DNA of 64,000 bases from Amaranthus tricolor (lineage: Eukaryota; Streptophyta; Magnoliopsida; Caryophyllales; Amaranthaceae): contig NC_080047.1 of assembly GCF_026212465.1 (NCBI RefSeq), positions 40,321,422 through 40,385,421 on the forward strand. Reading direction: 5' to 3'. The notes below the pieces were generated by a model that did not search any database, had not been told where the DNA came from, and saw nothing but the letters and a program-made list of their open reading frames with translations. Numbering within the stretch: the stretch's first letter is position 1; each line of letters opens with the position of its first letter. Shown here piece by piece: positions 47,133-57,862 of this stretch. The position numbers and the translations under genes are program-made.

Positions 47133-48590
47133 GACAACAACAACAACAAAAATGCTAAAACCTTAATCCCAAAAGATTGGTCGGCTACATAAACCAATAT
47201 TCAATTCCAAGTGTCGTCCACGAGGATTCTTCTTTTCCATTCATTCCAATTTTCAACCATCACTATTTATAAGTCTAGGTCAGTCATATCTTTTCCACTC
47301 TTGTCCTCCAAGTCATATTCATTCTTCCTCGTCGCCTTTTTCAATATCTCGAGCTCAAACTTTTTGTCTACCTTACTGGATTGCTAATACCCCGTCTTTA
47401 CACATGCCCAGACCAACTTGAACAATTTTCTTTCATCATTTTCTCAATATTTGCAACTCCTAAACCCTTTCTTATATCTTCTTTTTGAATTCTATCCCTT
47501 AAGGTATGTCTACTAATCTATCAAAACATCCGCATTTTCAGTACCCCTATCTTTCTACTATCCATATCTAATTTGGAGAGTGTTCTCTAATTGGTAGAAT
47601 CAATAGTAGACACCCTTCGTTCTTGTATTTTTCTTGCCTAAGCAATTGAGGGTTTGCCGTACTTTCAACTCACAAAATTCTGTCTTTTTCGATCCATAAC
47701 TTGGAAAAAATCATGTTGGAAGTCACCTTATAAAATTTTTTGTAGGAAGTGACTTTACTAGAAAAAAGGGCAACCCCTCATCTGAAATCCGTTTATTTAG
47801 CTCGTTTGTCCTTGGTGAACAACGTTGCTATACCGCTACTATCATGGCTTGGAACTATACTAGCTTATTCGCGAGCTTATGAGGCTCGATGAGTTTCTAT
47901 TAATCCATATAAACTTCTTTTAGGTCTACATACTTTATTATCTTTGCAACCTTTATAGCCTTTAGGTGGTTTCATATAGGTAAACTAGTATGAATCTAAA
48001 TAGCCCTAGCTCTTTCTAAGAGAAATTCATCTTTTATCTCAAACCCTTCCATTTATTTGTGGAACCCCAACTATACTCTTCTAATGCACAATTCATTTTT
48101 CTCCCATTAGTTCTCCACACTCGGATTGAAAATTTTCAGTGCCAATATCACTTCTTATTGTCTTGACTATCTTATTAAAGTGATTCTCAACATAAGACAA
48201 AAAGTTCCTTGAAATGCCTCTCAATAATCCTTTCTAAAAGTACAACATTATGATCCATATGGTGCGGATCTGATCCAACATTCAATATTACTTATCCTTC
48301 AAATTTAAGGGCACAACTTGATCACATAACATTACAGTAGTGGCTCTCCATTTTTGTCACCCACACTTAAATATATGAGTCACCTCTTGTTGGATGTCCC
48401 TATTATTATGATATATGGACCCAAGGTATTTGATGCATCCACTTAAAGTGGTTTCTTTCTCTTCTACATTTATAGTGTCTATCGTCATCTCGTCGTCTCG
48501 TTTGTTCTAAAGTTACACTTCATGTATTATATCTTGCTCCGACTTAATTTGAAACCTTGTATTTATGAGTTATGTGAAGTCACTTATTTG
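47133..48590 (-). mobile_element. Second RTE-type LINE remnant
   Basis: A CAA-repeat tail at 47133-47150 is followed by CCTTAATCCCAAAAGATTGG and GTCGGCTACATAAACC, the standard 3' end of many plant RTE-like LINEs on the minus strand. Eroded coding sequence follows (CACATGCCCAGACCAACTTG, GAGTCACCTCTTGTTGGATG) with no usable frame. The 5' end is approximate. Confidence 0.65.
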
Positions 48591-49289
48591 GAAACATATG
48601 ATTTTACTACTACTCATATATTATAATGTTACTATATTTATTTTATTGTTATGTAAAGTTAGTATATTGGGTTGAGATTTATTCAATAATTTAAGGAATT
48701 CGACTATATTTGAGGTTGAATTGAATTGGTAAATTCATATGATAATATAAAAATATATTAGTCAAAAGATACAAAAAAATGAAAAAATTTCCAATGAAAA
48801 CTAATTAAATTAATACAATGTATGTGTTTTATGTGTTATATGATCACATAAATACATGAGAAAATAATGTATAGGTTGCCCTATCTAGTTAGTTTAGCAA
48901 CTAGCTTGCAAGTTATCTACTATCCTAATTGTGTTTCAAGTAGAGAAATTTAATTTATTAATAAAATATACTCTCACTTTACTTATGGTCCAAGCAAGAG
49001 GGTTTGTGCACACTAATAGACCTTAGTGTCATTTTACAATGGTCCAATTTTTTAAGATAATGATCTCAAATATAAAAGTAGACTGATAAGTGGGATTTAT
49101 AGATCTCATTGAGATTTACTTTATTGATATTATTATCTCGGGAGTTATTTGACAATATGATTTTTTATATATTTTTTATTTTAATATCTCTACGCTATTT
49201 TCAAATTATTTTGCTAAATTATTATTTTATGAGAGGGATTCTGATTTTAAAATCTTTTTCACTTGTGTTTTTTTCTTATATTTGCAGAT
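48591..49289. other. AT-rich intergenic sequence
   Basis: No gene or clear repeat seen. Confidence 0.5.
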
Positions 49290-50070
49290 GGACAACATGT
49301 TTGGAAAGAGAGAGGATAATGTCATTACTATGTTCAAAATGGCATGTGCTTACGCAAAACAAGTATACTAAAGAGATATTATCATAAAGTGGCATTACGG
49401 ACTTTAAGAAAGCTTTGAAACCCTTACCTGTTACACATGAAACTTTCAGCACAGGAAGGGGTTTTACTAACTAATTAAACTCTATATAGAAGTCTTATCG
49501 GAAAGCTTAACATCTTAACAAACACTAGGCTTGAGCTAGCTTACTCTGCAAGCATTCATTCAATTTATGCAAGCTTCAAAGATGACCTATAGAATGCACT
49601 TAAACACACTTTCTTTGATAGTGACTGAAGATCTTGTATTAACACAAGAAGACAATATTTGGAATCATGAAAATCTTAAAAAAAGGTAACTATATTTGGA
49701 TTAAGCTCAAAGGCTGAGTACAATGCCACAGCCTTAGTGCTGTTGAAGTTACTTGGATAGTTAGGTGCTCATAGAACTAGAAGCAAAGAATCTCAAACTT
49801 ATTACTCTCCATTGTGACAACCAAGTAGCAATCTATATAAAATTCATGTCTTTCATGATAAGACTAAACATATATATAAGTTAACTGCTATTTTACTAAT
49901 AGAACGTACTTGAAGTGTTCTCAAATTGTCATTTCATCCTACTAAACATCGAGATGTTGATGTTTTGACCAAGGTTTTATCCTCTCCTTAGTTTAAAGAG
50001 TTAATTGCCAAATTGAGAATCTCTAACCCCCGATTCAGTTTGACGAATATTGAAAATAATTATTTGTTAT
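49290..50070 (+). pseudogene. Eroded Copia RT/RNase H remnant
   Basis: Readable pieces include QNKYTKEILS, LYRSLIGKLNIL, SSKAEYNATA and HPTKHRDVDVLTK. The nucleotide wording is close to element 2 (compare 23085-23760). Many stops and indels; no LTRs recognised. Confidence 0.8.
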
Positions 50071-51026
50071 AGGTGTTTTGAATATACATGTTGTCTAAGC
50101 AAGATGAACGACTAAAGGGCGCTTAATACAACAATACAAGTATGACATTCTCCCTCAATTTAATAGAGTTTGTAATATATTGCTCAAAAAGTTCAAAAAA
50201 AAAAACTTAAATGTTGCCAAAATCTATGAAATATATAGAGTTCAATATAAATAACCTTTTTATCCTTTATTCTTTTTCCAATAAAGTTTTCAACTAGATC
50301 TGTCAAAATGGTCGGTCAAATGAATTTTAAATATGGTCTTTGGGTCAAGTCATGTTGGATTTATGTCGAATTTGGGTTAACCCAATGAATATTTGAGTTG
50401 TTTTTCCTAATCATGATTTATTTTTTCAAAAACATATATATTATTTCTATTATTTTTATTGAAAATTATTTTATATAACAAAAAGCCATTATACTATGTT
50501 TAAAGCTAAAAAAAATTACATTCAAAACTAAAAAATAAACTAAAAATATAGTGAATCCTAATTAAAAATGATAACATAAAACTTTAAATATTAACGTTGA
50601 AATAAAAAAACTCCCTCTGTTTATTTTCAAACGTCATATTTGCTTTTTGTATGTTTATCAATGCACTAATTTAATCTTTAATATCTCTAATTGTGCATAA
50701 TTAAAAATTAAAAATTATAAAAAATAGATATTACTACACCTATGTTGAGGTGAATCAAATAAGATCTCATTTGACTGTGTTATAATTTATAAATTAAAAA
50801 TAAATTATAAATTAAGAGTGATTAATAAATAGTACTTAAATAACGTATATAACATTTGAAAAGAAATAAAAAAGCATGTAAAACTCAATAACAAGTTAGA
50901 TTTGAATTTCAAATGGATTTGACTCAATTTTGTCCAATATTTTCATGTCCGATTATTTTAGGGTCTTGACTTGAGTTGAAAATTTTGGATTATGAAGAAG
51001 TAACTTATTTTGGGTTGGGTAAAGAT
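50071..51026. other. AT-rich intergenic sequence
   Basis: No gene recognised. Contains the left target-duplication copy of the next element at its end. Confidence 0.5.
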
Positions 51027-51035
51027 TCAAGACTC

Positions 51036-51180
51036 GAAAATTTGAAAAAAAATAAGATTATTTTACAACTTTATTCCATAAACAAGCTTCGGAAAAATTT
51101 TATTCCCAAAATAAGCGTTCGTACATCAAAACCTAGGTTTAGTATAAGTCGCACTTATTAACAGCGAAGTAAAAAAAAAA
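51036..51180 (+). repeat. Left terminal inverted repeat of the MULE
   Basis: About 145 bp, beginning GAAAATTTGAAAAAAAATAAG and containing AAAATAAGCGTTCGTACATC; pairs with 57520-57664. Confidence 0.9.
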
Positions 51181-51189
51181 TAGTAAAGC

Positions 51190-51266
51190 TTAAGTTCGCT
51201 GTTAGTAACAGCGACTTAAGGAGTTGAGTCAACTCCTTAAGTCGCTGTTACTAACAGCGACTTATT
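51190..51266. repeat. Left subterminal palindrome of the MULE
   Basis: Two copies of CGCTGTTAGTAACAGCG-type units, each itself palindromic, are arranged around the centre GAGTTGAGTCAACTC. The whole can fold into one long hairpin with arms of about 37 bp. Confidence 0.88.
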
Positions 51267-51770
51267 GCGAGTTAAGTTTCCAGTCCTCCTTCTTCTTCGT
51301 CATTTCAGTTTACTTCTTCATTCCAACCTACGAGATCTCCCTCTTTTTTCCACCATTAAAATCAACTTCAATCCTTCAATTAATCTCATCAAATTTCAAG
51401 TTTGTACTACTAATTAGTTTTGTCATCTACCTAAGTTCACTTAAGGTACTATTTTTTTGTGTTTTTTTCCATTTCCGAAAATTAGGGTTCACAACTTGGT
51501 CATGAATTTTCACTTAAATGCAGGTTCTTAAACTTGAAATTTAGAACTTCTTGTTGATCTACAGCCTATTAAAGTACATTTTTATTATAAATTTTTAGTT
51601 AATGTGGAAGATGTTTGAGTTTAATGTAGAGAATGTTTGAATGGGAACCCTAAATTTAAGTTTAATGTAGAGAATGTTTGAATGCAAAATCTAAATTTAA
51701 TCAATGTTGTTATGTAGTATATGTTTTTGAACTTGATGGTGATGTTGATTTTGAACGTATTGTTGTAGAA

Positions 51771-54266
51771 ATGGCTTCATTTCGTGTGACTGTTGTATGC
51801 TTTTGGAATGGTTCAATTCGATCAAGTAGTAACAATATTAAGTATGTTGGGGGAAGACGTAAACTGTTTGCGTGCAACTCAAACATGGATTTGAATGAAT
51901 TTAAACATTTTATATGCTCTAAGATTGACATTGACACTACAAGAAGTACTGTTAATGTAAGTTTTAAGTACAATATGAGTGGAGATTTGTTATCTTTTCT
52001 GGTTGAGGATGAGGAGGCTATAGATGCAATGTGGGAGTATTCAAACCTCTATTCCTTCTTTAGAGTTATATGTAGAAAAGGTACCCCCTAGGGAATCAAG
52101 ATGTTAATGTTATGGAAACAAATGAATTCCTGAATGTAACTTCTTCTGCTCCTTCTCATACGCCCTTCCCTACCCAAGAAACCCAAAATCCCTTTATGCC
52201 ATCTTCCTCTTATCCTTCTAATGAACCCAATCAACTTCAATTTCAAGTCACAAATGATGATACTATTAACTTAGAAGATACAAATGAGCCTTAGGGTGAT
52301 GTTAATAGTGAGAGTAATGAATTCGTAGAAGCTCCTTCTGAGGACGATGTGGGTGTTGACGAGGAGGCTCTAGCTAATGACATGAGCTTAGGCAACATTC
52401 CAACAATCATTGCTCCTACACCTTATGCACTAGTTCCCCCTCTAGATGAACACGTTGAGGACAAATCTTGGAGGTCTTGGGCATGTGATACAACCTACAC
52501 CGATGAAGGAGAGTTTCAAAAGGGTATGATGTTTGATAACAAGGATGCCTTGTTGGACGCTGTTAGATTGTATCATATTCGTAGGAACGTTGAGTACCGA
52601 ACTGAGACTTCAAATCAAACCGTGCTCACCTTGAAGTGTAAGAGAGGGTGTGGTTGGAGGCTTAGGGCTAGGAAGAGCTCCTATTCACCTTCATGGGAGA
52701 TTGTTACATATAAGGGGAAGCATGGGGGTTGTGTATTAAGTACTGAAAATGTGTCAGCTGGACACATTCATTTGACATCTTCCGTGATTAACAATCTTAT
52801 TAGAAATTGTGTTGCTGAAGACCCATCAATTAAGGTCTCTGTGGTGCGACAAATGGTGAAAGACCAATTTGGTGTCGAAGTGACCTATAAGCGGGCATGG
52901 TGTGCTAAACAGCAAGCCCTTCTCTCCATCTATGGTACATGGGAAGATTCTTATCCTCTTCTTCCACGCTTCTTGAAAGCATTGCAAGTTTCTAACCCCG
53001 GGACTGTAGTTGAGTGGTTCTTTAAGGAAGATAATGATGTTGGTGTGTACGTCCATCCTAATATTAGAACTTTCCAACGTGTGTTCTGGGCTTTTAAACC
53101 TAGTATTGAGGGGTTCAAGTATTGCAAACTTCTTATTGCCATTGACGGAACACATTTGTATGGTAAGTATCGCCATACATTGTTAACTGCGATTGCTCAA
53201 GATGGGAACAAGGGAATCTTCCCGCTTGCCTTTGCTTTGGTCGAGAAAGAATGCATAGCCGCGTGGTCTTGGTTTATGGCGTGTGTTCGTAAGCATGTGA
53301 TGCATAGTCCAGGTTTATGTGTTATTTCCGATAGACATGCGGGCATTCTAGCAACCTCCGAATGCCCATCATAGGTTTTGCTTGCGGCATTTGTTAAGTA
53401 ACTTCAACCGTCAAATGGGTAATGTGAAGTTGAAGAAGATGTATGGAAGGACTGCAGAGCAAAGACAACCACATAAGGTCATCGAGGGATTGAAGGCCAT
53501 TGGTGTTGCTAATCGAGAAGCTCTTTTTTGGATTGATCAAGTTGGTGATATGTGTAAATGGTCAATATGTCATGATGGAGGGTATAGGTATGGTGTTACT
53601 AATACCAACTTAGCAGAAGTATTCAATAACGTGATAAAGGGTGTAGGTTTCTTGCCTATAACTACTCTTGTGGAGTTCACCTTCTATCGTGTTAATGATT
53701 ATTTTGTTAAAAGACGCGAGAATGCAAATGCATGGCTAATTGGGGGAAATAAGTACACTTCACATGCCATAAGAATTATCACCCGTAACACTGAGAAGGC
53801 AAACTACCATGAGATCGTCGCATTTGACTACAGACGAGGCCTTTTTCAAGTTAAGACTGGATGTGGTAATAGAGGATCCGCCAAGGGTGGTAAAATACAA
53901 AGTGTGGATATGAGAGAGATGAAATGCACTTGTAACAAACCCTCCATATATCACTTACCTTGTTCTCATGTTCTTGCCGTTTGTATTAAACGACACTTAT
54001 CGTATGAGCGTTTTGTGGACTCCTGCTACACGACTCAGAGCTATGTGAATACATATGAATCCATATTCTTGTCGTTGATTGATAAGAGGTCATGGCCTCA
54101 ATACAACGGTGTTGAGGTGATACACGATCTAGAACACATTCGTGGACTAGGAAGACCTAAGTCGAGGAGGATCAGCAACGAGATAGAAGAAGGATCGCGG
54201 AGACGCAACGCTTGTCGACGGTGTAGTAGTGACGGTCACAACACTAGAACTTGCACGTCAAGGTAA
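51771..54266 (+). pseudogene. MURA-type MULE transposase, broken
   Basis: DDE transposase that would bind the MULE ends and cut the element out. The chosen ATG starts MASFRVTVVCFWNG, the usual PB1-like N-terminal segment. A frameshift in a C-run near 52085, an in-frame TAG near 52292 (after DTNEP) and a frameshift near 53360 break the frame. The MuDR DNA-binding region spans about 52480-52930 (KGMMFDNKDALLDAVRLYHI, LKCKRGCGWRLRARK). Catalytic parts are IAIDGTHLYG (first Asp), VISDRHAGI (second Asp) and TNTNLAEVFNN (Glu). A SWIM zinc finger follows (CTCNKP...CSHVLAVC), then a terminal CCHC knuckle (CRRCSSDGHNTRTC). Residues normally linking DRHAGI to HHRFCLRH are mostly missing at the second frameshift. 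Otherwise the order matches full-length plant MULE transposases. Confidence 0.93.
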
Positions 54267-54396
54267 ACAGTATCTGTATTTGAGTATATAAACATAAAGA
54301 CTTTGAAACAAATAAATAACATAAGTAAACAAAATTAGTAATTCTTAAGTATTTTTACAATAAATAACGCTTAGTTATTGTTGAATTGCAGTAGAG

Positions 54397-56418
54397 ATGG
54401 ATCCAGTTGCTCCAGGCCCTCGCGACCCTAGTGTGCTTACGATGCAGGCGGATCACAGGAGCAGTGTACTATGGGATGTCCAGGTTAGTCAACTTAGTTT
54501 TTTGAATGTATATGCCTTAATACTTTAACTTTATGCTAATATAATCTTTGCGTTCAGGTATTCGACACAAAGACCATATACACCAGGCATCCCGACTCTG
54601 CTCCGTGGGCCATTGACGCACGGATCATCCCGTACCTTCAGCGAGCGAGGTTGTATGACTTCCACCTCATCGCGTATGAGAGAGTCGATCGGGCACTAGT
54701 CACGGCTTTAGTCGAGCGGTGGCGCTAGGAGACCCATACCTTCCACCTACCTCTAGGTGAGGCTACTGTCACTTTACTTGACGTAGCTGTGCTTACACGG
54801 CTTCACATCGAGGGACATGCCGTGTGCACCGTTGGACGCCAACTCGAAAGTTGGCAAGACAAAGTGCATAGATTATTAGGAGTCCGACCCCCTGCAGAGG
54901 TAGCCAAAGGGAGTAGTCTGCGCGTAACATGGCTTGCGCAGAACTTCTCGCACCTCCCTGAAGGTGCTGATGAGGTTACCGTTGAGAGATACGCTAGGGC
55001 GTATCTCTTATATCTGATTGGTGCTGTATTGTTCTCCGACAAGACTGGCAACAGGGTACAACTATTGTACTTGACGTTGATTGATGCGCCATGGGAGGTC
55101 ATCTCCGGGTATAGCTGGGGTTCCGCAGCCCTAGCTTATCTGTATAGGAGACTTTATGAAGCTTCATAGAATAACGTGAAGGAGATCACTGGGCCCCTGA
55201 TTATTCTGCAGGGAATACTAACTTTACATGTTACCGCTTTATTTCTTGTATTAAATGTTTGTGTTTCGTTTACTTACTTATATCTGTAATTCATAACTTT
55301 GGGCGTGGGAGCACATTCTCATTGGTCAACCGATGAGGAGTGTGGGACGTGGTGCATTTGCGCCACCAATTCTTCCACCCCCACATGTGCATATGGATCG
55401 CGGTGGTCCTTTGAAAGACGCACAAGGACCCACACAGGATCGGGTGTGGGGTTTTACCGCGATCAACTCGATCTACTACGAGCTGACCAGGTAAAAACTT
55501 CAGTATAACTTGTCTTGTAACTATCACATTGCGTAATTTATTAATTGCATTTTCACATGTAGTTTTGATGGGACCCTTACCCCGCTGAGGCATAAGCGGC
55601 ATTGCCTCCGCACTCAAGCATATTGTTAGGGGCGTGGAGAGCATCTGTACCTCTGATTTGCTTCGACATAGTCGAAGTGCATCTCCCTGAGCGCGTACTG
55701 TGCCAATTTGGGATGGTACAGGGCATCCCGCCGCCATGTGACACAGAGGCAGAGCTCCATCACAACTCACGCAAGGGTCGGGAGCCCAAGAACTGGCTCG
55801 AGATCAACATGCGCCATGTCGCTCGTTGGGAGCACATGCTAAAGCTGCTGGCCCAAGGTGCGCCGATCGAGGCTGTAGGCGCACCTACTTCGGCGGATTA
55901 CATGCCGTGGTTCCTCTCCATCACTCGTTGATGGATGACACCACGAGGTATCATCGCGGCAGCCCAATACGCTCTCGCAGCACCGACGATGACACAGTTT
56001 GTAAGTATTCTTCAACGTTGATTATTATCCATAGAACTTACATGTTATACATTTTATTAATACTTAAGTCTTAATGCAGGCACAGGGCATTGCATCAGTC
56101 ATCAGCCCCACCCAAGAAGAGCCTGTACGAGAGATTGCCCAAGGCATACTTCTAGGGACACAGTTTTAGGACTTCATTCCAGAAGTCGCTGTGCCCGACA
56201 CCACCATGGACGAGTACGGGTCATCTCCTCATCATGCCGACGTTCATCTTGAGGAGGTAGACTTAACATGCCCCGACTATGGTGCCGGGTCCTCACAGGG
56301 TGCTACATCATCACAGTATCAATCACCTCCCCTACCCGAGCGTCATGCGACGGCCTCTTACTATCGTAGGAGGCGTCGTAAACCGTCACAGTTAGACAGG
56401 GTACAGGAGGAGGATTAG
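54397..56418 (+). pseudogene. Plant mobile domain (PMD / MAIN-like) protein, broken
   Basis: Homologous to the plant mobile domain family, often annotated as MAIN-like or phosphatase-7 long-form homologues. Host members act in genome stability and TE silencing, and others ride on transposons. Predicted exons: 54397-54483 (MDPVAPGPRDPSVL), 54558-55211, 55297-55490, 55563-56000, 56080-56418. Characteristic blocks are RIIPYLQRARL, TALVERWR, TFHLPLGEATVTLLDVAVL, GSSLRVTWLAQNF, VERYARAYLLYLIG, GYSWGSAALAYLYR, LWAWEHIL, VPLICFDIVEVHLPERVL and QGIPPPC. Premature stops lie at 54726 (after VERWR), near 55167, 55566, 55929 and 56167. Both splice sites of the third intron (55212-55296) are lost (CAG followed by GG, and AA before CTT). 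The C-terminus is basic (YYRRRRRKPSQ). A functional protein is unlikely from this copy. Confidence 0.88.
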
Positions 56419-56773
56419 CATTAGAATATTGTTTGTATATATTGAACATTAGTGACATTAAGTATATATTGAACATTTGTACATATTGAACATTTGTAAC
56501 ATTTGAACTTTTGTGTATAATTTGTAATATATATGTAGATGTATATATTTTTATCGTATTATCACACGTTTATTATGAATGAAATGATGTTAGATACTCA
56601 GAGTTTTTGGCGATGAATCATTCCTCCAAGAATGCAGTATGAATTTAATCAAAAACAAACAAACATTCATATTCATATAGGGAAAATGCTCTCGAAAATT
56701 CAACAACAATTTCATTCATTTTTAACGAATCCATATCAAATTACATAGTTCATCCATAAACTTAAACCACTAA

Positions 56774-57091
56774 CTAAGATTGCTTCTTAAACTTTCTCAT
56801 AATCCTTTCAGTATCTTCTTTCCGTTGTGCCATATCATCTATTTGTCTCTTGAGATTAAATACCTCATCTTTAAGCTCTTGTTTTTCTTTTTCAAGCCTT
56901 ATTATTAAATCTCTCTAGCATTTGGTACCCTCCGAAGCAATCCATCTAAAGTATGTGCATCCTACTCCTTCAACCAAGTAAAAAGGACAAGCAACAAAAT
57001 CACGCCCAGGATTGAAGTCGATCCAATCTGTATTAATCTCAACTTCATAACCACAATCACAAAGCTCTTCAATAGAATGCTCCTGTGACAT
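56774..57091 (-). pseudogene. GRF zinc-finger/coiled-coil protein with one premature stop
   Basis: A 105-residue frame on the minus strand (ATG at 57091, stop at 56774-56776) interrupted once by TAG at 56915-56917. The N-terminal half fits the GRF zinc finger: CDCGYEVEI, NPGRDFVACP and GCTYFRW supply the C-x-C-G, N-P-G-R-x-F, C-P and C-x-x-F-x-W landmarks. GRF fingers bind nucleic acid, often single-stranded. After the stop, LEKEKQELKDEVFNLKRQ and the rest form a heptad-like coiled coil. The gene runs towards the PMD gene, in the place where maize MuDR carries its unrelated mudrB. No other in-frame damage, so it is the least eroded of the three genes. The domain call is by motif only. Confidence 0.78.
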
Positions 57092-57415
57092 CTACGGAAC
57101 ACATATGATATAGTAACGTAAGTAAACATTCAAGAATAATATTAACATTTTATAAATTGAGAATAACACTAACATAATACCTTATGTCACCTTTAAAAAT
57201 TGATTAACTAGAACAAGAATGATGTAGATTTGATACAATGAAGTAGGGAAATGGTGGAGGTATATAGAACATAATTACAACGGCTATTTTCAACCTCATA
57301 ACGGCTATTTTTCAATTTAACAACGGCTAGTTTAATTCATACAAGAAAGTCAATAAAAGTCAAACCAGTCAGCTTTAAGTCGTTGTTAGTACCAGCGACA
57401 ATAACGTTTGACCAG

Positions 57416-57508
57416 TCAAGCCTCAAGTCGTTGTTAGTAACAGCGACATTAAGGTTTGACCAGTCAACCTTAATGTCGCTGTTACTAACAGCGACTTGAG
57501 GCTTGACT
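57416..57508. repeat. Right subterminal palindrome of the MULE
   Basis: Hairpin-forming repeat centred on TTTGACCAGTCAACC, with arms that contain CGTTGTTAGTAACAGCGAC and GTCGCTGTTACTAACAGCG. A further unit precedes it at 57370-57415 and a partial one lies inside the terminal repeat near 57534. Confidence 0.88.
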
Positions 57509-57519
57509 CAATTTTTGAC

Positions 57520-57664
57520 CATTTGCTTTATTTCGTTGTTAGTAAGAGCGAGATTGTACCAAGTCTAGGTATGGATGTACGGACGCTTATTTTGAGAATA
57601 AAGTTTTTCCCAAACTTATTTTTGAAATAAAGTTATTAAATAATCTTATTTTTTTCAAATTTTC
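57520..57664 (-). repeat. Right terminal inverted repeat of the MULE
   Basis: Reverse complement begins GAAAATTTGAAAAAAATAAG and contains AAAATAAGCGTCCGTACATC; pairs with 51036-51180. Its outer end is 198 bp from the AHA1 start codon. Confidence 0.9.
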
Positions 57665-57862
57665 TCAAGACTCAGGATTCAAGACTGGTCCTGTCTGGTT
57701 TCCGCATTCCTCTCCCACATTCTAGAATCTTCTATAAACCAGAACCCTCCAGACTTCTCTATTCTCCCCCTTTTCTTTTCTTCCGCCTCAATCTCACCAT
57801 TTCCATACTTTCGCATTAACTTTAGTCTGTAGCTGGTATTTTCCATCTGCTCTTCATCTGAA

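Larger units (their letters stand above)
51036..57664 (+). mobile_element. Mutator-like element (MULE) with transposase, PMD and GRF-zinc-finger genes
   Basis: 6629 bp flanked by TCAAGACTC at 51027-51035 and 57665-57673, a perfect 9-bp target duplication as Mutator elements make. Terminal inverted repeats of about 145 bp begin GAAAATTTGAAAAAAA on both strands and share blocks such as AAAATAAGCGT and CGTACATC. By eye they are 75-80% identical. Inside are a MURA-type transposase (51771-54266, plus), a plant-mobile-domain protein (54397-56418, plus) and a GRF zinc-finger protein (56774-57091, minus). Palindromic repeats sit just inside each terminal repeat. Every gene has nonsense or frameshift damage, so this copy should depend on transposase from elsewhere. 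Confidence 0.95.

Noticed and set aside
51678..51770. Upstream extension of the transposase frame
   Set aside because: The extension begins at a TTG, not an ATG; the family's normal start matches the ATG at 51771.
55291..55770. Minus-strand 159-codon frame
   Set aside because: Antisense of PMD exons, whose plus-strand motifs are unambiguous.
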